Origin: Halorussus sp. MSC15.2
Lineage (GTDB): Archaea > Halobacteriota > Halobacteria > Halobacteriales > Haladaptataceae
Reading direction: 5' to 3'
DNA: 64,000 nt
Assembly: GCF_010747475.1 (NCBI RefSeq)
Contig: NZ_VSLZ01000001.1
Location: 1,116,001-1,180,000, forward strand
Below are positions 20,027 through 28,380 of this stretch, in pieces (positions within the stretch are counted from its first letter, which is position 1; each line of letters starts with the position of its first letter). The notes under the pieces were generated by a model. The model saw only the letters and a list, made by a program, of their open reading frames with translations. It did not search any database and was not told where the DNA came from. A program made the position numbers and the translations under genes.

Positions 20027-20401
20027 GTGCCGCAACTCTACCCCTATCGGCTAACCGAGTTTCTGCACGCGCAGGTCGGTGACGGTCTGCGGAGCGTCAT
20101 CTACCACGACCGAGAGGGGTACGAGGTCGTGTTCGTCCGCGAGGACGTGGACGACTTCTCGGAGACGGAGATAGACAACATCGTCGCCGACCTCTGGGCG
20201 AACTCCTACGAACAGGCCATCCGCGAGGACCTCCGCGGTCAAGGCCCGCTGAACTGCTCGGTCTGGGTGTTCGGCGAGGCCATCGAGATGCACTTCGTGG
20301 CCGACGAACGACAGGGCGTCGCGGTCTCGCTCGACACCGAGACGTTCCTCGCCCAGAACAGTTTCATCCGGCAGTGCCTCGGCGTCGCCGGTGTCGAGTG
20401 A
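20027..20401 (+). CDS. conserved haloarchaeal hypothetical protein (possibly DUF7522-like)
   Basis: About 124 residues from a GTG at 20027 (VPQLYPYRLTEFLHAQ); a TTG nine codons upstream is an alternative. The body reads VGDGLRSVIYHDREGYEVVFVREDV, then DNIVADLWANSYEQAIREDLRG and a beta-rich end VWVFGEAIEMHFVADERQGVAVSLD. L-R-S-V-x-Y followed by x-Y-x-x-x-x-V-R-E-D resembles a small haloarchaeal family I know as DUF7522, but the match is from memory. No catalytic residues are evident. It lies between pccA and a small winged-helix gene. Confidence 0.65.
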   Translation: MPQLYPYRLTEFLHAQVGDGLRSVIYHDREGYEVVFVREDVDDFSETEIDNIVADLWANSYEQAIREDLRGQGPLNCSVWVFGEAIEMHFVADERQGVAVSLDTETFLAQNSFIRQCLGVAGVE

Positions 20402-20471
20402 CTCTTAAATGCCTCTCACGTAAGGCCCAATCGTTACACCGGACGCGACCGTCTGTTACGTCGAGTCAACG

Positions 20472-20801
20472 ATGTCCCGAGACCCTCCGCACGACGCCGA
20501 CGGCGACGCCCCGTCGGTCGAACGGACGTTGCGCGTCCTCGCCGCCGACCGTCGCCGCGAGACCCTCTCGTTCCTCTTCGACTACGACGGCGACGCGGTG
20601 GCGGTCGAAGAACTCGCCGAAGAAGTCGCCGACGGCGACGCCACCGAACGAACCTATCAGTCGCTCCACCACGCTCACCTCCCGAAACTCGACGACGCGG
20701 GAATCGTCTCCTACGAGCGCCGCGACGAGCGCGTCAGCCTCGCGGGCGACCAGTCGCGAGTCGAGGAACTGCTCGCCGCCGCCGACACCGTCTCGAACTG
20801 A
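20472..20801 (+). CDS. small winged-helix DNA-binding protein (DUF7344-like)
   Basis: A 109-residue protein. After an acidic N-terminus, SVERTLRVLAADRRRETLSFLFDYDGDAVAVEELAEEV and LHHAHLPKLDDAGIVSYERRDERVSLA form an ArsR-like winged helix, the layout of the haloarchaeal DUF7344 group. It likely regulates transcription; the targets are unknown. It sits just upstream of birA, with 53 bases between, in the same direction. Confidence 0.8.
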   Translation: MSRDPPHDADGDAPSVERTLRVLAADRRRETLSFLFDYDGDAVAVEELAEEVADGDATERTYQSLHHAHLPKLDDAGIVSYERRDERVSLAGDQSRVEELLAAADTVSN

Positions 20802-20854
20802 CGGCGGTTCCGCGAAGCGCGTCTTTCTTGACCCGTTCGTTCGTACCTCCCACC

Positions 20855-21841
20855 ATGAACGACACGCGCCGCGCCGTCCTCGACGCCCTCGCGGACGGAC
20901 CCGTCCCCGGCCCGGAACTCGCCGACAGCCTCGGCGTCTCGCGCAATGCAGTCTGGAAACACGTGGAGGCGCTCCGCGACGCGGGTTTCGAGATTACCAG
21001 CGACGACGACGGCTACGTCCTCGACGCGCCGCCGGAGTACGGCGGTCCCGCGGTCGAGTTCGGTCTCGACGCGCCCTTCGAAGTCGAGTACTACGACGCC
21101 ATCGGAAGCACGAACGACCGCGCCCGGGAGTTAGCGACCGAGGGGACCGCGGACGTCGCGGTGCTGGCCGACGAGCAGACCGGCAGTCGGGGGCGACTCG
21201 ACCGGGAGTGGTCGGCCCCCTCGGGTGGGGTCTGGGCGAGCGTCGTCCTCCGGCCCGACCTGCCGCCCGCCCACGCCCCCGCGCTCACCTTGGCGGCCGC
21301 GGTGGCGACGACCGACGCTGCCCGCGAGGCGGGTGTCCCCGCCGAAATCAAGTGGCCGAACGACGTGCTCGTCGGCAACGAAGGGGAGAGAGGAGGCCGA
21401 AAGCTCGCCGGTATCCTGACCGAGATGGAGGGGGAGGCCGACCGCGTCTCGTGGGTCGTGGTCGGCGTCGGCGTGAACGCGAACGTCTCGACCGACGACC
21501 TCCCCGAGGGCGCGACCAGCATCGAGGCGGAGGTCGGCGACATCGACCGCCGGGCGTTCGTCCAGCGCCTCTTGGAGCGATTCGACGAACTCCGGGCCGA
21601 CCCCGAGAAGGCGGTCGAAGCGTGGCGCGAGCGGTCGGCCACGCTCGGCCAACGCGTGCGGGTCGAGACCGGCGTGGCGCAGAGCGCCACGGACGACGAG
21701 CGGGGCGACCGCGAGTCGACCGGGGAACTCGTCGGCGAGGCCGTGGACGTGGCGTTCCCGGGCGCGCTCGTGGTGGAGACCGACGACGGCGAGCGCGTCC
21801 GGGTCCACGCGGGCGACTGCGAACACCTGCGCCCGGTGTGA
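20855..21841 (+). CDS. birA: bifunctional biotin operon repressor/biotin-[acetyl-CoA-carboxylase] ligase
   Basis: A 328-residue BirA. The N-terminal winged helix (RRAVLDALADGPVPGPELADSLGVSRNAVWKHVEAL, about residues 4-40) is followed by the ligase core: SIGSTNDRARE-type IGSTNDR, DEQTGSRGRLDREWSAPSGGVWAS (variant of the GRGRxGR biotinyl-AMP loop) and IKWPNDVLVGNEGERGGRKLAGIL. The C-terminal SH3-like domain ends in VETDDGERVRVHAGDCEHLRPV. It activates biotin with ATP and transfers it to the carrier lysine of PccA, encoded 0.9 kb upstream. The HTH suggests it may also regulate biotin or carboxylase genes. Confidence 0.94.
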   Translation: MNDTRRAVLDALADGPVPGPELADSLGVSRNAVWKHVEALRDAGFEITSDDDGYVLDAPPEYGGPAVEFGLDAPFEVEYYDAIGSTNDRARELATEGTADVAVLADEQTGSRGRLDREWSAPSGGVWASVVLRPDLPPAHAPALTLAAAVATTDAAREAGVPAEIKWPNDVLVGNEGERGGRKLAGILTEMEGEADRVSWVVVGVGVNANVSTDDLPEGATSIEAEVGDIDRRAFVQRLLERFDELRADPEKAVEAWRERSATLGQRVRVETGVAQSATDDERGDRESTGELVGEAVDVAFPGALVVETDDGERVRVHAGDCEHLRPV

Positions 21842-21915
21842 GGTGAATCTCTGACTTGCGCTTTCGACGCGGTACCGTTCAAATACGCCACAGAAACGGC
21901 GACGAGAGTTACGAC

Positions 21916-22072
21916 ACGCCACGGAACCAGCGACGGGACCTCGAAAGCCCTCGCGCGGTTCGCGGTCAGCGACATATCCTCGACTCGCTTCGCTCGTCTT
22001 CGGATAGGGGTCGCTGAGACGACCACGATGAACGCGAGCCGCACTCGCCCTTTCAGTCTACCAAGAGGTCGG
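21916..22072. repeat. possible dispersed intergenic repeat
   Basis: The stretch includes CTCGAAAGCCCTCGCGCGG, GTCAGCGAC paired with GTCGCTGAG, the inverted-repeat-like CGACTCGCTTCGCTCGTC, and ends GCACTCGCCCTTTCAGT. I associate this combination with a short element recurring between haloarchaeal genes, often mis-called as a small basic protein on the other strand. Only one copy is in the window, so repetition itself is not shown here. Confidence 0.35.
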
Positions 22073-22183
22073 CTGATTCACCGAGCGACGTGGATAGTTG
22101 GTGGACCGTATCTAAACACTCTCGGCGCGTGCAGGCGGGTGCGGTGACTCCTCGTTGTCGGCCTCAGGACGGTTTACGGTACT

Positions 22184-22239
22184 GGTGCAGGCAGTGGTCG
22201 CGGTGCCGTTCGGTGACTCTGCGGTGCAGGCAGTAGTCG
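22184..22239. repeat. direct repeat pair of 17 bases
   Basis: GGTGCAGGCAGTGGTCG (22184-22200) and GGTGCAGGCAGTAGTCG (22223-22239) differ at one base and are 22 bases apart. A partial third copy, GTGCAGGCGG, lies at about 22129-22138, and CGGTGACTC occurs twice (22142-22150, 22211-22219). Confidence 0.7.
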
Positions 22240-22292
22240 TAAAGTCGCTAGGAATGCTCTTCGAGTCGCCAGTAGCTGATACGAACTCTCGT

Positions 22293-22786
22293 TTACGGCA
22301 CCGACCGCCCGACGTTCGCGCTCTCGGTCTCCGATTCGACAGACTCCTCGCCGTCGCCGCCCACCTGCACCGTCAGCACCGGGACCGAACAGGCGCGGAC
22401 GACGCCCTCGGCGACGCTCCCGAGCAACAGGCGGTCGATGCCGCCCCGGCCGTGGGTGCCCATCACCACGAGGTCGCAGTCCTCGGTCTCGGCGTACTCC
22501 ACGATGCGCCTGCTCGGCGACCCGTCGAGGATGCTGGACGTGACCTCGACGCCCCGTCTCGACGCGATTTCCTCGACCCGCTCCAGCGCGTTCTGGCCTT
22601 CCTCGCGCAGCACGTCGTCCACGCCCTCCCACGAGGTCTCCATGTGGAGACCGCGAACGTCGCCGAGTTGACGACGTAGACGGCGTGAAGCTCCGCCCCG
22701 TGTGCGGCCGCCAGTTCGGCGGCGTGTTCGACCGCGCGCTCGGTGTCGGACGAGCCGTCGGTCGGCACGAGTATCCGGTCGTACAT
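22293..22786 (-). pseudogene. universal stress protein (UspA family), broken by a 1-base deletion
   Basis: The start at 22786 gives MYDRILVPTDGSSDTERAVEHAAELAAAHGAELHAVYVVNSATFA, the classic Usp N-terminus. The frame then breaks about residue 45. The remainder is intact in another frame: LHMETSWEGVDDVLREEGQNALERVEEIASRRGVEVTS, then VVMGTHGRGGIDRLLLGSVAEGVVRACSVPVLTV, the ATP-binding G-2x-G-9x-G-S/T motif. Restoring one C on the plus strand near 22651 gives TFAGLHMETSW and a 164-residue protein. Usp proteins are cytosolic nucleotide-binding stress proteins. It may be real decay or a sequence error; three other genes in the window share the same kind of lesion. Confidence 0.85.
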
Positions 22787-22899
22787 CTATCTGGTGGTTG
22801 GTAACATCCCACACATATTAAGCCTTTGCAGTCCGGTGCGACTGTGTTCTCTGTAGATAGAATTGGCGGTGCCCGCCTCTCCCCCGACTACCGTCGGAA

Positions 22900-23913
22900 C
22901 TACAGTATCACGTCGGCCACGTCGCCCGTTCCCGCGCGCCGCACGACCGCCCGAACCACGTCCTGCGCCCCGGCGAGGTTGTCGGTGTCGCCGTCGAGGA
23001 CGAGCAGTTTCCCGGCCCGGCCCTCCTCGATGACGCCGCAGTCGAGGCCTGCGATTTGCGCGCCGTTGAGCGTCGCCATCCGGAGGACTTCGCGGGCCGA
23101 CACGTCCGCGAGTTTGGCGGCGAACTCCATCTCGCGGAACATCGAGGGGGAGTTGAGCATCACGTTGTCGGTGCCGAGTGCGACGGTGGTTCGCTCGACG
23201 AGGTCGGCGATGGGCGGGACGCCGACACCGGTCACGAGGTTCGAGCGCGGACAGACCACCACCGGCGTCTCGTTGTCCGCCAGTCTATCGAGGTGGAGTG
23301 GTTCGGGGTGGACCATGTGGACGAGGAAGTCGGGGTCGAGGTCGAGCGCGGGGTTGATGTCCGAGGCGTCGCGCTCGCCCGCGTGGATGCCGAACAATTT
23401 CTCCTCGCGGGCGGTCGCGTTGCGCTCCTTTGAGAAGTCGGCGTCGCGCGCACCGCTCGCGCCGAACCCGTCTGCGGCCTCCATCGCCTCGACGGTCTCT
23501 CTGCCCAGTATCACGGGGTCCACGTCGAGTCCTTCGACCGCCTCCCGGAGGGCGTAGACGCCTTCGACGCCGCCCTCGCGGAACTCGAGGAACGAGGCCG
23601 TGCCGGTCTCCTCCATCATCGTCGCGGACCGTCGCATGGCCTCGACCTTCTCCTCGCGGGAGGCCGCCCGCAGGAGTCGGTGCTTCAGACCGTCGGGCGG
23701 CGCGACGAGTTCGTCCAGACTCAGGCCGCCACCGGCCTCCTTGGCGATTGAGTCGCCGATGTGCGTGTGGGCGTTGACGAACGCGGGAAGCACGATGTTC
23801 GAGGACTCGGTCGATACCTCCTCGATTGCGGTTATCTCGCCGTCCTCGACCACGACCCGGCCCTCTACGGGTTCGAACTCCGGGCCGCGGAGGACGGTCC
23901 CCTCGACTATCAT
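22900..23913 (-). CDS. amidohydrolase family protein (metal-dependent hydrolase)
   Basis: A 337-residue amidohydrolase. The N-terminal beta domain is MIVEGTVLRGPEFEPVEGRVVVEDGEITAIEEV. The metal motif is VLPAFVNAHTHIGDS (H-x-H), followed by FGIHAGE (histidine), LVHMVHP (histidine) and VALGTDNVMLNSPSMFREM, with the conserved aspartate. This fits the chlorohydrolase/cytosine-deaminase-like branch, so it probably deaminates or hydrolyses a nucleobase-like or other cyclic compound. ATG 23913 is preferred because the family N-terminus begins there; the frame is open upstream. Confidence 0.85.
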   Translation of the reverse strand: MIVEGTVLRGPEFEPVEGRVVVEDGEITAIEEVSTESSNIVLPAFVNAHTHIGDSIAKEAGGGLSLDELVAPPDGLKHRLLRAASREEKVEAMRRSATMMEETGTASFLEFREGGVEGVYALREAVEGLDVDPVILGRETVEAMEAADGFGASGARDADFSKERNATAREEKLFGIHAGERDASDINPALDLDPDFLVHMVHPEPLHLDRLADNETPVVVCPRSNLVTGVGVPPIADLVERTTVALGTDNVMLNSPSMFREMEFAAKLADVSAREVLRMATLNGAQIAGLDCGVIEEGRAGKLLVLDGDTDNLAGAQDVVRAVVRRAGTGDVADVIL

Positions 23914-24042
23914 GTGTGTGTAACTCTCGGGGGAGTCCTTCAAATCCTCCCTTTTCGGTCGTCCCGAACGCACGGAAACCTGTAACCAGCGTGTCCAGTC
24001 TATTGACCACATCTATGTGCGTCGGTGGCATTACGGTATTCA

Positions 24043-25575
24043 ATGACTGACGACGCCCGGTCGAACCCGCCCCCGGACGATGTCTCTGCGGCGGACGTGT
24101 ACGAGCGCATCACCGACGCCGTCTTCGCGCTCGACGAGGAGTGGCGGTTCACGTACCTCGACGAGCAGGCCGAGCGCCTCCTCCAGCGGAGCGAGGACGA
24201 ACTGCTCGGGTCGGTTATCTGGGACGAGTTCACCGAAGCGCCCGATTCGAAGTTCCGGCAGGAGTACGAACGCGCGATGGCGTCTCAGACCCCCGTGACG
24301 TTCGAGGCGCAGTACCCGCCGCTAGATACGTGGTTCGAGGTGCGCGCGTACCCCTCCGAGACGGGACTCTCGGTCTACTTCCGCGACGTGACGGAACGCG
24401 TCCGCCGGGAGAACGTCCTTCAGGAACGCGAACAGGCTCTCCGTCGCGCCTACGAGGTAATCGCGGACAGCGACCGGACGTTCTCCGAACAGATAGAGGC
24501 GCTCCTGAACGTCGTCAAGGACGCGGTCGGGACCGACTACGCGACGCTCTCGCGCGTCCACGGTGACCGGTACGTCTTCGAGGTGGTGGCCACTCCGGAC
24601 GACGCCGACCTCGAAGCGGGCGACACGGTCCCGCTGAAGTCGACGAACTGTGACCGCGTCGTCGCGACCGAGCAGACGCTCGTTCTCAACGACGTCGAGC
24701 GAGACGCGCCGGAGATGGCCGACCGGTCGGGGAACGCCGAGTGGGGAATCTCCTGTTACCTCGGCGCGCCGGTGTCCGTGGGCGGCGACGTCTACGGTTC
24801 GTTCTGTTTCTACGACATGGAGTCGCGGAGTCGGGCGTTCTCCGACTGGCAGGTGACGTTCGTCAATCTCCTTAGCAACTGGGTGAGCTACGAACTCGAA
24901 CGCCAGCGCCAGAACGAGCGACTCGAATCGTTCGCCGGCATGGTCGCCCACGAACTCCGCAACCCGCTCCACATCGCCCAACTCTACCACGAACGAGCGA
25001 GCGACGGCGACGAGGCGGCGGCCGAGGAGGTGGCCACCGCACTCGAACGCATCGAGGAGATAATCGACGTCGTTCTGGTCACCGCCCGAAGCGAGGACTC
25101 GGTCATCGACTGGGAGGCGGTGGAGTTAGCCGACGCCGCCACAGAAGCGTGGGCGAACGTGACGGCGGGCGAGTCGAAACTCGCGGTCGAAACAGACCTG
25201 ACCGTGGAGTCCGACCCGATTCACCTCCAGCACCTCCTCCAGAACCTCTTCAAGAACGCCGTCGAACACGGTTCGACGAGTCCTCGTTCGCAGGTTCACG
25301 AGGACGCCGTGGAACACACCGACTCGGGCGTGACCGTCACGGTCGGGCGTCTCCCGTCGGGCTTCTACGTCGCGGACGACGGGCCGGGGATTCCCCCCGA
25401 GGAGCGCGCGACCGTGTTCGACGCGGGGTACACTACCGACGAGGGCGGCATCGGTCTCGGGTTGACCTTCGTCAAGCAACTCGCCGACACCTACGACTGG
25501 GAGTGTCGGGTGACCGAGAGCGACGCGGGCGGCACGCGCTTCGAGTTCACCGGCGTCGATATCATCGGCGAGTAG
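24043..25575 (+). CDS. soluble PAS-GAF sensor histidine kinase
   Basis: A 510-residue kinase without membrane helices. A PAS domain (about 14-130: VYERITDAVFALDEEWRFTYLDEQAERLL ... GLSVYFRDVTERVR) is followed by a GAF domain (about 148-285: LLNVVKDAVGTDYATLSRVHGDRYVFEV ... YGSFCFYDMESRSRAF). Next comes the phospho-acceptor region MVAHELRNPLHIAQLYHERA with His about residue 303, and an HATPase (NLFKNAVEHGS, VADDGPGIPPEERATVFDAGYTT, GGIGLGLTFVKQLADTYDW). It probably senses a cytosolic cue. No response regulator is adjacent. ATG 24043 is chosen over an upstream GTG. Confidence 0.92.
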   Translation: MTDDARSNPPPDDVSAADVYERITDAVFALDEEWRFTYLDEQAERLLQRSEDELLGSVIWDEFTEAPDSKFRQEYERAMASQTPVTFEAQYPPLDTWFEVRAYPSETGLSVYFRDVTERVRRENVLQEREQALRRAYEVIADSDRTFSEQIEALLNVVKDAVGTDYATLSRVHGDRYVFEVVATPDDADLEAGDTVPLKSTNCDRVVATEQTLVLNDVERDAPEMADRSGNAEWGISCYLGAPVSVGGDVYGSFCFYDMESRSRAFSDWQVTFVNLLSNWVSYELERQRQNERLESFAGMVAHELRNPLHIAQLYHERASDGDEAAAEEVATALERIEEIIDVVLVTARSEDSVIDWEAVELADAATEAWANVTAGESKLAVETDLTVESDPIHLQHLLQNLFKNAVEHGSTSPRSQVHEDAVEHTDSGVTVTVGRLPSGFYVADDGPGIPPEERATVFDAGYTTDEGGIGLGLTFVKQLADTYDWECRVTESDAGGTRFEFTGVDIIGE

Positions 25576-25640
25576 CGAACGCCGAAACGACAGCCACAGA
25601 GCGGAGGATGCGGGAAGGCGGGTTCCCCGACCGGAGTCCG

Positions 25641-26864
25641 TCAGAACTCGTCCAGCGTCGTCCGCGTGCCGGTCGTTCGGACCTCGTTGACGAGCGCGCC
25701 GTCGGTCTCCAGTCCCAGCACGCGCTCGGCGGCGTGTCCGACCGCCTCGGTCGCCTCGGCGGGCGCGTAGACGCCGAGTCGCCACTGTTCGCGCTGGACG
25801 TGCTGGAGCGCCGCCACCAGCGCCGACTGCTCGTCGAGGCGTCGAATCTCGCCGTTGACGATGACTCGACTCTCGGACTCGGTCATGCTGGGCCGGTCCA
25901 GCACCTCCACGATGACCTCGCCCGGTTCGACCTGCGCCGCCGCGGCGATGTCGGCCTCGTACTCCCGCAGCGTCTCGTAGTCGGCGTCGATGACCGACTC
26001 GGGAACGTCGGCCATCTCGGCCCAGACCGCGCGCTTGTAGAGGTCCCGGTCGCTGAGTCGCCGGGCGTAGGCTTCGGTCTCGGGCGTCTCTCGCAGCGCC
26101 ACGAGGAGGTCGTAATCGTCCATCCGGCGGAGTCGCTCGGCCGTCACGTCCGAGACCTCCAGCAGGCGTTCGCTGGCCTGCTGGAGCAGTCCGCGGGCGA
26201 TGCGCGTGACGTGGTGGTTGTAGACCGTAGGGTTCATCAGCGCCCGCGCCAGCAGCAGACTCTCGGCGGTCGGGACGTTGCCCTCGCCCAGCACGAGTTC
26301 GCCGTCGATGAGCGTGAGTTCGCGCACGAGTCGCGAGTGGTCGATGGTGCCGTAGGGGACGCCGGTGTGGTGGGCGTCCCGGACGAGATAGTCCATCCGG
26401 TCCACGTCGAGTTCGCCCGAGACGAGTTGGCCCAGTTTCCCGTCGCCGGCGATGAGGTCCGCGACGGTGTCGGGACTGTGGCCGTGGTCTCGAAGCACGT
26501 CGCCGACCTCGCTGTCGGCGAGGAGTTCGTGAACGTCGTCGTGGTACTTGCCGGTGTGTCGGTGGACGACCCCCTCGATGGAGTGGCTGTACGGGCAGTG
26601 ACCCACGTCGTGGAGGATGGCGGCGGCCCGGACGCGCTCGGCCTGCTTGCCCCGAATCCCGAGGTGGTCGAGCGCTTCGCAGGCGAGGTGGTAGACGCCG
26701 AGACTGTGCTCGAAGCGAGTGTGGTTCGCGGAGGGGTAGACGAGATGGGCCGGACCGAGCTGTTTGATGCGCCGGAGTCGCTGGACCGCGGGCGTGTCGA
26801 ACAAGGCTCGCGCGACGCCCTCGACCTCGATGTGGTCGTGGACGCTGTCCTTGATGGTCTTCAT
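25641..26864 (-). CDS. HD-domain phosphohydrolase (dGTPase-like)
   Basis: A 407-residue HD-superfamily protein. Near the N-terminus it has [39 protein letters not shown], which supplies the first histidine, then [20 protein letters not shown] with the HD metal pair. Downstream are [27 protein letters not shown] and [21 protein letters not shown], as in SAMHD1/YdhJ-type dNTP triphosphohydrolases. It likely hydrolyses dNTPs or related nucleotides. It stands alone, convergent with the kinase. The small spacer to the kinase (about 65 bases) holds no gene. Confidence 0.88.
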   Translation of the reverse strand: MKTIKDSVHDHIEVEGVARALFDTPAVQRLRRIKQLGPAHLVYPSANHTRFEHSLGVYHLACEALDHLGIRGKQAERVRAAAILHDVGHCPYSHSIEGVVHRHTGKYHDDVHELLADSEVGDVLRDHGHSPDTVADLIAGDGKLGQLVSGELDVDRMDYLVRDAHHTGVPYGTIDHSRLVRELTLIDGELVLGEGNVPTAESLLLARALMNPTVYNHHVTRIARGLLQQASERLLEVSDVTAERLRRMDDYDLLVALRETPETEAYARRLSDRDLYKRAVWAEMADVPESVIDADYETLREYEADIAAAAQVEPGEVIVEVLDRPSMTESESRVIVNGEIRRLDEQSALVAALQHVQREQWRLGVYAPAEATEAVGHAAERVLGLETDGALVNEVRTTGTRTTLDEF

Positions 26865-27028
26865 GTTACACGATTCGACGGCTTGGTATAAAAACCGCCG
26901 GGAGCGGAGCGCCGATGGACCGGACTCTGCAAGCCTACAGAACCGTTCCCCTGCTCCTCGTTCCTCCGTCTGTTCGTCGGGGTGGACATTACTGTCCTCC
27001 CGAAAGAAACAGCGGGACTGGGAGGCCG

Positions 27029-27145
27029 CTACGCGCCGGAGTCGGTCGTCGGCTCCCGGATGATGCGACCGATTATCTCGCCGATGTCTGGCGCGCTACG
27101 GTCGCCGTCCCGGTCGCTCTCTGGAAACGGCGGCTTGTCTGGCAT
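27029..27145 (-). CDS. possible small acidic protein, 38 residues
   Basis: An ORF from ATG (27145) to TAG (27029-27031): [19 protein letters not shown] followed by [19 protein letters not shown]. Composition is acidic and hydrophilic like genuine haloarchaeal proteins, and codon third positions are GC-rich, while alternative frames are basic. The short [11 protein letters not shown] helix is amphipathic. No family is recognised. It could be chance at this length. Confidence 0.35.
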   Translation of the reverse strand: MPDKPPFPESDRDGDRSAPDIGEIIGRIIREPTTDSGA

Positions 27146-27280
27146 CTGGGTCTCCACCCCACGTCACTGTCTGTCACGCTGGGGGAAAGTCTCTGGGTTG
27201 CCTTTCCTGACACGCACTCCATTCTACAAGGCTGTACACCCGGAGAAACTCCGCGTCGTGCCCGAGCGTCGAGCGATTTT

Positions 27281-27297
27281 CGGAGCCTACGGCTCCG
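27281..27297. other. 7-bp hairpin near cofD
   Basis: CGGAGCC TAC GGCTCCG, a perfect stem with a 3-base loop, preceded on the plus strand by four T. It might end a transcript or fold in an upstream leader. Function unproven. Confidence 0.35.
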
Positions 27298-27370
27298 CCG
27301 GTGCGGTCCGACCGCCGTAAAATGCCGCGACAGCACAAGCGTTTACCCGTTCGAAGACGCAACTCGGCAT

Positions 27371-28380
27371 ATGACGACGTTTCTCTCCGGGGGTACCGGC
27401 ACCCCCAAGCTACTGTCGGGCGCGGAGTCGGTCTTCGACCCGGCCGACGCCACAGTCGTCGCCAACACCGGCGACGACGTGGAGTTGGGCGGCCTGTTGG
27501 TCTGTCCGGACGTGGACACCGTCCTGTTCGAGCAGGGCGGTCTGCTGGACCGCGAACGCTGGTGGGGCATCGCCGACGACACGACCGAGACCCACGACAA
27601 CTCCGCGACATCGCCGACGCCGCGGGTCTCGACCCCGGTCCGCGCTACCTGTCCGACGACGCCCAGACCGCGGGCCGGGACCTCTCCAGGTGGCGGCGGT
27701 TCTCCGGCGTCGCGGAGTTCATGGAACTCGGCGACCGCGACCGGGCGGTCCACGTCACCCGCACCGGCCTACTCGACGAGGGCCGCAGTCTCACCGAAGT
27801 CACGCGACTCCTCGCGGACGCCTTCGACGTGCCCGTGGACGTTGTGCCGATGAGTGACGACCCGGTGGCCTCCATCGTCCACACGCCAGCGGACGACGAC
27901 GAGTACGCCGACGAGATGCACTTTCAGGAGTTCTGGGTGGCCCACCGGGCCGACCCCGAGGTCGAGCGCGTCGAGTTCCGCGGCGCCGAGGACGCCGACC
28001 CCGCCCCGGCCGCCCTCGGCGCGATAGCGGAAGGGCCGGTCGTCGTCGGCCCCTCGAACCCCGTCACCAGCATCGGGCCGATGCTGGCCATCGACCGACT
28101 CCGCGAGGCGCTCGAAGACGCGACGGTCGTCGCCGTCTCGCCGTTCGTCGAGGACGAGGTGTTCTCCGGCCCGGCCGCGAAACTGATGGCGGCCGCGGGC
28201 TTCGAACCCTCGACGAAGGGCGTGGCGCAGGCCTACCCCTTCGCCGACGCGTTCGTGCTGGACGACGACGACGGCACCGACCTCGACCGGCCGGTCGTCC
28301 GGACCGACACCGAGATGCAACACGAGGCGGACGCCGAGCGCGTGGCCCGCGCCGTCGCCGACGCGCTGGAGGTGGTCTGA
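27371..28380 (+). pseudogene. cofD: 2-phospho-L-lactate transferase (F420 biosynthesis), broken by a 1-base deletion
   Basis: The start ATG 27371 gives [17 protein letters not shown], the CofD N-terminus, then [24 protein letters not shown]. The frame breaks at about residue 76 (27598/27599). The rest is intact in another frame: [58 protein letters not shown] and [21 protein letters not shown]. Adding one G restores THDELRDIAD and 336 residues. CofD joins 2-phospholactate to riboflavin-derived Fo in coenzyme F420 synthesis, which haloarchaea normally retain, so a sequence error is plausible. Its stop directly abuts the next start. Confidence 0.9.

Larger units (their letters stand above)
21842..22292. 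other. 451-base gene-free region with repeat-like elements
   Basis: No acceptable coding frame. It contains a possible dispersed haloarchaeal repeat (about 21916-22072) and a near-duplicate 17-mer (22184-22200 and 22223-22239). Base composition is more uneven than in neighbouring genes. Confidence 0.6.
26865..27370. other. 506-base region with one possible small ORF and a hairpin
   Basis: No long credible gene. It contains a 38-codon minus-strand ORF (27029-27145), a 7-bp perfect hairpin CGGAGCC-TAC-GGCTCCG (27281-27297), and a TATA-like GTTTAC (27340-27345) about 28 bases before cofD. Longer open frames here on both strands are basic and not haloarchaeal-like. Confidence 0.5.

Noticed and set aside
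24025-24042. Upstream GTG as start of the histidine kinase
   Set aside because: The ATG at 24043 gives an acidic typical start; the six extra codons add nothing recognisable.
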